Shown here piece after piece: positions 11,857 to 20,663 of a stretch of DNA of 64,000 nt. The translations under genes and the position numbers were made by a program. The stretch lies in NCBI RefSeq assembly GCF_963855985.1, contig NC_087091.1, positions 14,266,154 through 14,330,153 of the forward strand, given 5' to 3'. Numbering within the stretch: position 1 is the first letter of the stretch; each line of letters opens with the position of its first letter. The stretch is from Ostrinia nubilalis (taxonomy: Eukaryota > Arthropoda > Insecta > Lepidoptera > Crambidae). The notes beneath the pieces are model-generated. The model was not told where the DNA came from. It made no database searches and worked only from the letters and a program-made list of their open reading frames with translations.

Positions 11857-12716
11857 GTACCATGCTTTCTAAAAACCCACCATTTTCTTGCCTTTTAGAA
11901 CTGATTATTTGTGTGAATAATTAAAAAGCCAGCTTAATATTCTCATCATCACCTAATTCCATGTCTTTACTGGTTCTATTATTAAGACGTTTTCCTGGAA
12001 GTAGGTCGGTGTCTTTTAAGCATACTAAACAGCGATTCCCGAATCGTTCTGTTTTCATTACCTACGCTTGGCATATTTTAGTGGGCGCCCTATTTATTGG
12101 GGCTATTTTACTTCCCACTAAGTGTATAAGGTCTCGTGCCAAGTATGTCAGAGGTAGTTTAGGCAACACGGCTTTGTTTTAGACTATCAGTAGTCATTTT
12201 TGGATTATTATGAGTTTCTAAAACTTTCATTAGATTTGATCAATAAAATCTTCAAAACACATTAATAAACCTTTTCATTGCTGTCGACTTTAAAGTTATT
12301 ATAAAAATATAGGTAACAGGTTCTTTAAAACATAATGCTAATTGCATAAATAAAGGGTTTACTCAGTCAAAAATAAATGAAACTTCAATAAAGGTCCCCA
12401 ATAAATAGTTATATGCGATTTAGTAAGATTACATTGTAATGTTACAGCTGTAAATACTGTCACATACTGGCAAATTGCTACATCCAGACGTACGAATAAA
12501 GTTGTAACTTTGTAAGTCTGGTCTTAATTGGCTTTGCGTCTTCGAACTTAATCAAAAGGGTTTCTGAAGAAAATGAATGGCTAGACTAATTACTTCAATA
12601 AAGGCATTGAGGCTGTCTTAACGAATAAAAATGTTTCTCTGATTTCACACATAAAGATAATTGTAGACATTATACGTCTCTATCAATGGGAAAGTAGCTT
12701 AGGTAATTATCTTCCA

Positions 12717-13036
12717 AAAATTTTATAAAAAAAAATAAAACCGACTCCAAAAAACCTACACTAAAAAGTAGAAAAATAATTACTAATTACCTACTTATTT
12801 ATTAGGACGAATTATTAATATTTATGTAGGTATACCATGATTGATAATTCTGGAGTCGGTGCCAAGATTATGAACATGTAAAGTTTGCCTGCACCGACTC
12901 CAAAAGTATCAATCATGGTATACCTACATAAATATTAATAATTCGTCCTAATAAATAAGTAGGTAATTAGTAATTATTTTTCTACTTTTTAGTGTAGGTT
13001 TTTTGGAGTCGGTTTTATTTTTTTTTATAAAATTTT
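12717..13036. repeat. Near-perfect 145-bp-arm palindrome
   Basis: The left arm (12717-12862) and right arm (12892-13036) are reverse complements over about 145 bp with only a few mismatches, clustered next to a roughly 28-nt loop. Both arms carry ACCGACTCCA at each end. The right arm continues into the 141-bp tandem repeat and a terminal GAAGTCGGTT near 13613. The whole 12717-13626 block may therefore be one foldback or retroelement-derived unit. A transcript would form long double-stranded RNA. Confidence 0.8.
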
Positions 13037-13126
13037 ACTTATTTCTTGCTTTTTAGTTAACTAATTATTACCTTGATGTTACCAATGAAGGTAGGCAGTA
13101 CATTGAGACCATATTCTTAATGTATA

Positions 13127-13626
13127 TTATAAAAAAGTTCATCCCCAATTTTCCACCCTTGGGGGTGAAATATTTTCTTCAAATTCGCATGAAACCACCC
13201 TTTTGATAATACCTATTCAACAAAAAAATAATCGTTCAAATTGGTTCATAATCGGCGGAGATATTGCGTATAAAAAAGTTCATCCCCAATTTTCCACCCT
13301 TGGGGGTGAAATATTTTCTTCAAATTCGCATGAAACCACCCTTTTGATAATACCTATTCAACAAAAAAATAATCGTTCTAATTGGTTTATAATCGGCGGA
13401 GATATTGCGTATAAAAAAGTTCATCCCCAATTTTCCACCCTTGGGGGTTGTTTTTTTTAATATTAAATTTAAATGGGACCACCCTTGAGGTATTACCTAT
13501 ACGCTGAAAAAAGATTTGTTCAAATCGGTTCATAATTGGCGGAGTTATCGCGTAACAAACATAGAAAAAAAAAAAACATACGGGTCGAATTGAGAACCTC
13601 CTCCTTTTTTTGAAGTCGGTTGAAAA
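13127..13626. repeat. 141-bp tandem repeat plus lepidopteran repeat end
   Basis: The phrase TTCCACCCTTGGGGGT recurs at 13151, 13292 and 13433, a 141-bp period, giving two full units and a partial third. The downstream part diverges and ends in CCTCCTCCTTTTTTTGAAGT. A fragment of the same end, reversed, occurs at about 62451-62480. The apparent 85-codon frame at 13203-13460 is produced by the tandem repetition and is not a gene. Confidence 0.7.
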
Positions 13627-14238
13627 TGCAATTAAAACACAAAAAAGTCATCCAATGTAGGTATGACATTTGCCTTTTGTGTACTTTGTTATATTTTGTG
13701 CAATAGAAGCTTGTTCAAAATGATGAACCATAGTAATTTTTATCTTAAAATCATAATTATTAATAGTACAACTAATCTGGCCCTTAATTATATTCAGCTT
13801 GATGATAATGCTGTTGAAATTAATCACTATTTGGTAAATCATGCAAATCTTGTTTACGCACATGCAAATTCAGTTGGCATTGGCAAATTAGTTCGCACTA
13901 ACGATACAGTTTCTGTGTATATTTGACGATTTCCGTAATTGAGACCAACAATGGTAATGAGCTTATTGTATAGTGTCAATTGCCTATTATTAGTTTAATC
14001 AGATTGTCTCATGCTTGGATAGAGGTGAATGTTTCAATCTTGCTAATGTTTGACATTGAAATAATTATGTGGGGTACAATTTAACGGATCACTTCAAGTT
14101 TAAGAAGAAACGTTTCTAGGAGCACTTACGATAATGTGGATACTGCTAATAATATTCTTTCATATTTTATTAAATACTTGCTCGCAAACTTCCATTTCTA
14201 ACTTTTAGTTACACGCGCGTTGCATGCATGTACCTATG
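13627..14238. other. AT-rich non-coding spacer
   Basis: Overlapping frames on both strands near 13648-13926 are short and low in complexity, with no recognisable motif. I treat them as chance. Confidence 0.45.
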
Positions 14239-14305
14239 TAGGGGAGACTGGGTACGGTTGAAACAATTTTGCTTTTATTGTCTATAATTTTGTTGTTTAA
14301 TAACC

Positions 14306-14490
14306 AATTATACTCGCACCTCGTCCTCGAGATAAGTATCCTGAAATTAATATATTAATATTCACAACATGTAGTAACGCATATTAGTTACCGATCTTGC
14401 ACTATGGTTGAGAGATAATTTAAAAAAAAAGAACTAATTTTCCGCTATGGTCACCCCGGCCTCACCAATCCGCCATCTTATATTGTCATT
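14306..14490 (+). repeat. DIRS left inverted terminal repeat
   Basis: The repeat starts AATTATACTCGCACCTCG and runs to TATTGTCATT at 14490. It is the reverse complement of 19456-19640 apart from about 25 bp at the outer end, which differ slightly, and one A-run indel. The boundary at 14306 was set by where the internal complementary region stops matching (AATT, then GG in the genome). Confidence 0.88.
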
Positions 14491-14551
14491 CGCATTTTAG
14501 TGCTTAACCGTTCTGCACTTTTTTCTTTACATTCAAAATTAAGCAGTTAAA

Positions 14552-16904
14552 ATGCCGAAACGTAAGCGTGAAAAGGATTTTGACTACATCAGTGATCAAA
14601 TCAAGAAGTTAAAAAAGAAATTAAAGCGAGCACGGAAACAAAACACAATTTCTTCGGATAGTGATTCTGAATCTAAAAATAGCTATAACGGTACGTACCC
14701 ACTGTTACCTTTTATTAAGTGTTAACAAATTATATGAAAAGCATCCGTTAATATTCACATTAGGTGCAATCGGGCTGATCTTTGGACTGTCCCACAGCAC
14801 ATAATAAATGTTCAGTTACCCTCAATTAGAAATTGTACGGGCTTACTTGGTGATTTAAATTATTATACGACACAATGCATTCGAGCTGATCATCGGACTG
14901 TCTCAACGCATTTACTGATCGTATCTACGCTAAAAATAACATTACATTAAATATTGTAATTTTTACGAAAAAAGCAAAAAATGCAACTCGAACTGTACTG
15001 TGGTCTGTTTCACTGCAATTATGCTTAAATCTTTTTTACATAAGAATGTAACCGGACTGATCTTTGGACTGCTCCACTACATTCTGCAAATATTGTGTAA
15101 ACAATATTCTAATAATTTTACTACGATAAAAATCAAGTTACATAATGATTACAAATCAGAATGTAAATAATTACTCATCACAGGTATTGTTTACAATTAT
15201 AAACCATTATTTTCAGATAATGGGCTAACAGAAGAACCAATCATCGATCTCGAAAATAGTACTAACGTTTCTCAATCCAACCAAAACTTGGCCGAAATCA
15301 CGAATACAACCCCAGTTTTGCCCAACGCAGAAATAGACCCCGAAAGCGACCTAGTCAACCTAGAACATATCTCGGGGGAGACTGCCAATAAAGAATGTGA
15401 AAACACACAGTTGGACAAAGACATTTTAGAGGTCCTTGGAGACGACCCTTACACTACTGTACAGTACGGAGAAGAAATCCATAAGGAACTCGCAACCCGG
15501 TTACAACATATTACAGCCTCTGGCTTAACCAAAGAAGCTAGAAAAGAATTGCAACAAAAATACCTGCTTCCGTCAAATGCAATTCTTTTAGGCGCTCCCG
15601 CATTGAATCCGGAGATTAAAGCAGCTTTGCCTGAAACGTTAGCCAATCGCGACAAAGCCATAGAATCTAAACAAAAACTCTTGGCATCGGCCATCTCCTG
15701 CGTAGCATCAGCTACTTCATATTTACTGGAACCCCAAAATCAAAACAAGGAGTTATTGAAGAAACTTATGGACGCAAATAGACTTTTGTGCGACATACAG
15801 CATTCCGATTCAGTGACCAGGCGAATGTTTAGTACGTCAGTACTTAAAAAAGACGTCAAATCCCAAATAATGAACTCCAAAATTGACAAATTTCTATTTA
15901 GTGAAAATCTTGCTGATACACTAAAAACAGCTAAAGCCGTGTCTAAGTCCGGTGCTGAAATAAAATACACGAATACTAGAAAGGACGTCAAAAAACCCCA
16001 ACCCTCAACCCTCAACATCCAAAGCCGGTACTTTAAACGTGAAAGCCCAGGTGGCTCAGCCTCAGAGACCACCTGCGACCACGAGGAAGACCCAACCACC
16101 TGTCTATCACCAGAATCGGCCCGCCGGATCATCCAAGACGTCATCGCAACGGCAGAAGACGACCAACTATCGACGTTAGAAGAGGTAAACTACGCGGGAC
16201 GCTTATCTAAATATTACTCCCAATGGTTACGGATCACAGACAATCAGACCGTCCTGTCTTGGATCCAGGGCTACAAAATTGAGTTTAATAGCACTGTAAA
16301 ACAATGTTCTATTCCAAAACCACCTGTACCCTCTCCTAAAGAGTTTACACAATTTGAGGAAGCTATATCAGAACTTTACAATATTGGAGCTATTTCTAAA
16401 TGTAAACCTTGTCCCAACCAATTTATATCAAGTATTTTTCTAAGGCCTAAACCAAATGGTAAGATGCGGTTAATACTAAACCTAAAAAACTTAAATAAAC
16501 ACATTGACACTTATCATTTCAAGTTAGAAGACATACGTACAGTCCTAAAAATCATAGAAAAAGATTCGCTAATGGCTACTTTAGACTTAAAAGACGCGTA
16601 CCTTTTATTAAAAATAGACGAAACTTCCCGAAAATATTTGAGATTTACATTTAATAATATCCTTTACGAATTCAACGCCTTACCATTTGGTCTTAACACG
16701 GCACCTTACATCTTTACCAAAGTGATGAAACCGGTAGTCAAATTGCTACGATCAGCAGGTTTTTTATCATCTATATATCTAGATGATTTATGTTTACTGT
16801 CCGACTCGTATCACGGCTGCCTGAATAACGTAGAAACAACGCAAAAACTGCTCACTAGTCTCGGGTTCATAATAAATTTGAAAAAGAGCGTTTTGACTCC
16901 CTGA
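14552..16904 (+). CDS. DIRS Gag-reverse transcriptase, two exons
   Basis: Proposed exon 1 (14552-14690) starts ATG, encodes a basic N-terminus (MPKRKREK, likely nuclear-localising) and a serine/aspartate run. Exon 2 (15217-16904) continues in frame to give 608 residues. Residues about 160-290 resemble DIRS-type Gag (LPSNAILLGAPALNPEI, then an RR-containing block). Reverse transcriptase spans about 420-608, with FLRPKPNGKMRLILNLKNLN, LDLKDAY (first catalytic Asp), LPFGLNTAPY and the active-site YLDD at about residues 567-570 (nt 16776-16787). The frame ends at TGA 16902-16904, within the RT connection region, and the same frame resumes at once. The codon at 15288 is TTG, so the upstream exon supplies the start. 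Gag-RT fusion is read from the uninterrupted frame. Confidence 0.85.
14691..15216 (+). other. Probable spliceosomal intron in DIRS gag
   Basis: The donor is ACG|GTACGT at 14690/14691 and the acceptor TTATTTTCAG at 15216. Removing 526 nt joins phase-1 codon halves (G + AT) and keeps the Gag frame open, whereas reading through meets TAA within a dozen codons. Exon 2 has no good ATG near its start, which supports splicing. The intron holds four copies of a degenerate repeat of about 35 nt. No transcript evidence is available. Confidence 0.65.
14764..15086 (+). repeat. Four spaced repeats inside the DIRS intron
   Basis: Copies lie at about 14764-14800, 14874-14912, 14982-15020 and 15047-15087. 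The shared pattern is GCAA(T/C)CGG(A/G)CTGATC followed by TTTGGACTGTCCCAC. Copy 1 and copy 4 are closest; copy 3 is most changed. Spacing is about 65-110 nt. The role is unknown: a regulatory, splicing or RNA-packaging signal is possible. Confidence 0.6.
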
Positions 16905-18053
16905 ACAACATGCAAATATTTGGGCTTTGTAATTGACACAAATGAAATGAATATTCAACTACCTTCCGATAAACGAATTCAAATAGTCAATGAAACCAAA
17001 AAAGTTATAGAACTAAACCAATGCAAAATCAGATATTTCGCACAATTTGTTGGACTGTTAGTTTCGGCCTGCCCTGCGATAGAATATGGCTGGCTCTACA
17101 CAAAACAACTAGAACGTTGTAAATATTTGAATCTTCAAGGGCATGGTGATTACAACAAAACCATGATACTTCCGCCTTCCCTACATGAGGACTTGGAATG
17201 GTGGTTACAGGCTGTCCCTCATTCCGTAAAACGAATAAGAGACGACCACCATGAACTAGAGATCTTCTCTGACGCCTCAACAACGGGGTGGGGGGCTGCC
17301 TGCGGATCTGATACTGCCAGTGGTCCGTGGTCCAACAAAGAGCGCCAATATCACATTAACCAATTAGAACTTTTAGCCGCGTTTATAGCTCTTAAAATAT
17401 TTGCTAAAAACTGCACCAATTGTCAAATACTAATGCGTCTAGACAATTCCACTGCGATTAGTTACATTAATCGCATGGGGGGCATACAATTCCCCCACTT
17501 AACGGCCATAACAAAATCTATATGGCAATGGTGTGAACAACGTAGTATTTTTGTAGTTGCTTCATACATAAAATCTAGTGACAATGACATCGCGGATGGG
17601 GAGTCACGACGAACTCACCCAGACATTGAGTGGGAATTAAAAAACTCCGCCTTTAAAGCTATTACAGACAAATTTGGATTCCCTGAAATCGATTTATTTT
17701 CTAGTCGCATTAATAAAAAATGTGACGTTTATGTGTCATGGAAAAAGGATCCTGATGCACTCGCTATTGATGCGTTTACTATCAATTGGGCCAATTTTTT
17801 CTTCTATGCCTTTCCTCCGTTTTCAATTATATTGAAAACCCTCCGAAAAGTAATATCAGATCAAGCTAAAGGCATCGTGGTGGTCCCAATGTGGCCTACA
17901 CAAGCTTGGTACCCAATGTTCACGAGTCTTTTGATATCTGACTTAATAATTTTTAAACCGAATGACAATGTGGTTATCTCCCATTCCAGCAAAGGCAAGA
18001 TTCACTCCAACCTTACCCTGGCTGCCGGAATCTTGTGCGGACGGCGTTGCTGA
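16905..18053 (+). CDS. DIRS RNase H and methyltransferase-like domain
   Basis: This frame continues that of the RT after the TGA. The first ATG is internal, so it is probably the second half of an interrupted polyprotein. Numbering from the codon at 16920, an RT connection segment with YLGFVID-like sequence comes first. RNase H covers about residues 110-230, with FSDAS (Asp118), NQLELLAAF (Glu150), RLDNSTAISYI (Asp175) and DIADGESR (Asp226), the expected acidic residues. Residues about 253-335 (EIDLFSSRINKKCD, FYAFPPFS, VVPMWPTQAWYP) match the DAM/methyltransferase-like region known from DIRS pol. Whether it is catalytic is unclear. The stop TGA at 18051-18053 overlaps the recombinase frame by 19 nt. 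Confidence 0.85.
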   Translation, partial: TTCKYLGFVIDTNEMNIQLPSDKRIQIVNETKKVIELNQCKIRYFAQFVGLLVSACPAIEYGWLYTKQLERCKYLNLQGHGDYNKTMILPPSLHEDLEWWLQAVPHSVKRIRDDHHELEIFSDASTTGWGAACGSDTASGPWSNKERQYHINQLELLAAFIALKIFAKNCTNCQILMRLDNSTAISYINRMGGIQFPHLTAITKSIWQWCEQRSIFVVASYIKSSDNDIADGESRRTHPDIEWELKNSAFKAITDKFGFPEIDLFSSRINKKCDVYVSWKKDPDALAIDAFTINWANFFFYAFPPFSIILKTLRKVISDQAKGIVVVPMWPTQAWYPMFTSLLISDLIIFKPNDNVVISHSSKGKIHSNLTLAAGILCGRRC

Positions 18054-18085
18054 GACGTAGTGTACCACCCTCATCTATAGATATC

Positions 18086-18994
18086 ATGCTGGCGTCACTA
18101 AGCGACAACTCCATCAAGCAGTACAACGTTTGTCTTAGAAGATGGCACGAATTTTGTGTTCACAATAACCGGAATATCTTTCAAGCTTCAATTCCAACAA
18201 TCATCTATTTTTTTACCCAACTTTATCAGTCTGGCGTGCAATATGGCACATTAAATAGTTACAGAGGTGCTCTTTCTCTTATAGTAGGTTCACACATATC
18301 CACAGATGATAGAATTAAAAGGTTCTTTAAAGGGGTTTTTAGACTCAGACCCCCAGCCCCTAAATACAATGTCACGTGGGACACCTCTAAAGTGCTAGAT
18401 GCTTTAAGTAAGTGGTACCCTAATGAAGCTCTCTCTCTGCAGAAACTCACCAAAAAATGCGTTACCTTACTGGCCATAACAACGGCGCATAGATCACAAA
18501 CATTTCATAAAATAAACATAAGTAATATAGAATCTTCTACAGCCCATATTAGCATTAAAATACCAGACTTAATTAAAACGTCGAAGCCAGGTACCAATCA
18601 ACCTATTCTTTGCATACCATTCTTCACTGAAAAACTTAGCATATGCCCAGCTACCACGCTACTATGCTACATTAAAAAGACAGCTTCACTTCGCCAAACA
18701 GAAAACTTATTAATAACTTTTAAAAAACCCCATAAAGCAGTCACTACTCAAACCATCAGTCGATGGATCAAGAGCACTCTCAAAGATTGTGGAATTGATA
18801 TCTCCATATTCACGGCACACAGTACCCGGCACGCTGCCACTTCTAAAGCTTACCAAAAGGGTGTCAGTATAGATGTCATCCGAAAGACTGCGGGATGGAG
18901 TGGTACTTCCACTACATTCGGTAAATTCTATCAGAGAATAATAAGAAACGAGGATCAGACTCCTTTAGCCAGAGCTGTCCTTAATCAGGATTAA
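18086..18994 (+). CDS. DIRS tyrosine recombinase
   Basis: The open frame begins at 18035, overlapping the RNase H frame by 19 nt in the -1 frame. The first ATG is at 18086, 32 nt after the upstream stop, and I use it as the start (302 residues). Catalytic residues of the lambda-integrase family are all visible, numbered from 18035: Arg153 in TTAHRSQTF, His262 and Arg265 in TAHSTRHAATS, Trp288 in AGWSGTS and the nucleophile Tyr299 in FGKFYQR. An N-terminal SAM-like DNA-binding region is suggested by SIKQYNVCLRRWHEF. The enzyme would integrate circular element DNA. Expression could use re-initiation at ATG 18086, frameshifting in the overlap, or a separate transcript; I see no clear slippery site. 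The frame is intact. Confidence 0.9.
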   Translation: MLASLSDNSIKQYNVCLRRWHEFCVHNNRNIFQASIPTIIYFFTQLYQSGVQYGTLNSYRGALSLIVGSHISTDDRIKRFFKGVFRLRPPAPKYNVTWDTSKVLDALSKWYPNEALSLQKLTKKCVTLLAITTAHRSQTFHKINISNIESSTAHISIKIPDLIKTSKPGTNQPILCIPFFTEKLSICPATTLLCYIKKTASLRQTENLLITFKKPHKAVTTQTISRWIKSTLKDCGIDISIFTAHSTRHAATSKAYQKGVSIDVIRKTAGWSGTSTTFGKFYQRIIRNEDQTPLARAVLNQD

Positions 18995-19157
18995 ATAGAG
19001 GCGATGATTTTGATTTAACATAAGTTACAATGTACTGATTCTAATAATATACAAGATAAACCTATTATTTACATATTTACATATCTGTAATGAGATTTTC
19101 TACTGATTATATAAAAATATAATTATGAGATAAGTCCATTCTTTGTTATTTTTGGTA

Positions 19158-19163
19158 AATAAA
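19158..19163 (+). promoter_or_regulatory. Possible polyadenylation signal of the DIRS transcript
   Basis: An AATAAA lies about 165 nt past the recombinase stop and about 90 nt before the internal complementary region. A 3' end placed here would leave out the complementary region, which DIRS replication models need in the genomic RNA, so another site may be used for full-length RNA. Confidence 0.3.
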
Positions 19164-19212
19164 ACAACAATATTGATTAAATCAATTAACTTTTATTTAC
19201 AACAACTACTTT

Positions 19213-19442
19213 TTGTGATATTACCGAAACACAAATACTCTCAACCTCTACATGTTGTGAATATTAATATATTAATTTCAGGATACTTATCTCGAGGACG
19301 AGGTGCGAGTATAATTAATGATTAAACGAACTTACCAAGTGAAGTTCTATCATAATTATACGAAGCACCTCGTCCGAAGAGATAAGTATCCATCACCCTC
19401 CCGAAACCCGACCCAAAAATACGGGCTTCGGTAATATCACAA
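19213..19442. repeat. 16-bp inverted repeat bracketing the internal complementary region
   Basis: TTGTGATATTACCGAA at 19213-19228 and its exact complement TTCGGTAATATCACAA at 19427-19442 flank the internal complementary region. In RNA or single-stranded DNA they could pair and present that region in a loop. Confidence 0.75.
19248..19391 (+). repeat. DIRS internal complementary region
   Basis: Positions 19248 to about 19316 are the reverse complement of the left outer end (14306-14374). About 19315-19391 are the reverse complement of the right outer end (19606-19682). The two halves meet at AATTAATG, with two bases shared, which predicts the junction of the circular replication intermediate. 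Matches are essentially exact. This is the hallmark of DIRS1-like as opposed to PAT or Ngaro-like elements. Confidence 0.9.
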
Positions 19443-19455
19443 CATCTCTAAACTA

Positions 19456-19682
19456 AATGACAATATAAGATGGCGGATTGGTGAGGCCGGGGTGACCATA
19501 GCGGAAAATTAGTTCTTTTTTTTTTAAATTATCTCTCAACCATAGTGCAAGATCGGTAACTAATATGCGTTACTACATGTTGTGAATATTAATATATTAA
19601 TTTCAGGATACTTATCTCTTCGGACGAGGTGCTTCGTATAATTATGATAGAACTTCACTTGGTAAGTTCGTTTAATCATTAA
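19456..19682 (-). repeat. DIRS right inverted terminal repeat, with extension
   Basis: The right ITR mirrors 14306-14490 and carries about 40 bp extra at its outer end (from ATGATAGAACTTCACTTGG to TCATTAA at 19682), repeated only in the internal complementary region. A longer right ITR is also seen in the founding DIRS-1 element. Confidence 0.88.
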
Positions 19683-20663
19683 GTGACGATTACGATACGT
19701 GAAATTGAAATTTGATGTTTTAGCTATGATATGGCTGTATCATTATAGTTCCTGGGTTACTTTTTTCGGAAATATACGAAATTAAAAAAAAATAAATTTT
19801 GTTTCAACCGTCCCCATGCCAGGGGCGGTTGAAACAGCGATTTGGGTCTGTTGAAATACATACAAATAATACAATAATTACTAATAAAACGTGTTTTATT
19901 TATCACTAATACTACGAATATTAAAATTATGGTACCACATGACGACATTAATCAGTCTAAGTATTTAATATTTCTAAAACATTAATTAGCCTTTGATAAG
20001 TAGTAGGTAAACATTTAAAAAATTTACAGAAATATGTTAAAATAAATGATATTTCCAAATCTAATAAACATTAATATTAAAATAATATTAACATTCTGAA
20101 TAAAGTTAACGAAAATCTTTTTTTTTTCTCAAACCATACTTTTCCGCCGCTTTCCGCAGTGAATCTCCAGCTTTTACCTCCTCTTTTGCTTTACCAAGTG
20201 AATTTCCTCCCTGGAAATCTTCCTTACCCAAACTCTCAGCATTTACAAAAAATAAATATTAATACATCTTCTGTTTCAACCGTACCCAAAAAAAATGTTT
20301 CAACCGTCCCCAACCCCACTTTTGGTAAAATATACTTTATAGTTTCGACACTAATAATCACACATTAAAAATAGTTACTGTCCTTTATTCTACAAGCTTC
20401 ATTGTAATCGCAAACGCACACTCGATACATTCACATAAAAAGAACAGGTAGTATAAGCGTTAATGTCTGAAGAAAAATACTTACTTTGGGTAGTAAAAAA
20501 CAAAATGGTGTTTTATACACAACGTCAACGCGTTAGGAAGTTATTAGGCACTAAATTCGTGTTCGGACCTGTCTTCCGCTTCTTTTTCCCCTAGGACCCC
20601 TCACTCCCCGCGGAACCGTTTACGAGATATTTGCTCTGTTTCAACCGTACCCAGTCTCCCCTA

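Larger units (their letters stand above)
14306..19682 (+). mobile_element. DIRS1-like tyrosine-recombinase retrotransposon, near complete
   Basis: The 5377-bp element combines the diagnostic parts of DIRS1-like retrotransposons. It has inverted terminal repeats, an internal complementary region made of the complements of both outer ends, and Gag, RT, RNase H, methyltransferase-like and tyrosine recombinase coding regions. Such elements are thought to replicate through a circular intermediate whose junction is copied from the internal region, and to integrate by recombinase without target duplication. None is seen here. The two ITRs match except for a run of nine versus ten A residues, so insertion is recent. 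One in-frame TGA in pol is the only obvious lesion. The element interrupts a TA-flanked DNA transposon. Confidence 0.92.
14241..20661. mobile_element. TA-flanked DNA transposon hosting the DIRS insertion
   Basis: Perfect 25-bp inverted termini begin GGGGAGACTGGGTACGG at 14241-14265, and their complement lies at 20637-20661. Each is directly flanked by TA (14239-14240, 20662-20663), which fits a TA target duplication as in Tc1/mariner-type or other TA-inserting elements. Without the DIRS insertion (14306-19682) the element is about 1044 bp and non-coding. The terminal motif GTTTCAACCG recurs internally at 19801, 19826 (inverted), 20273 and 20297. These may be binding sites for a transposase supplied elsewhere. 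Confidence 0.75.

Noticed and set aside
13203..13460. 85-codon frame with an internal protein repeat
   Set aside because: The repeat is the 141-bp DNA tandem repeat that happens to be open because 141 is divisible by three.
15449..16144. Minus-strand frames opposite the Gag-RT gene
   Set aside because: They are antisense shadows of the DIRS coding sequence, with no independent motif.
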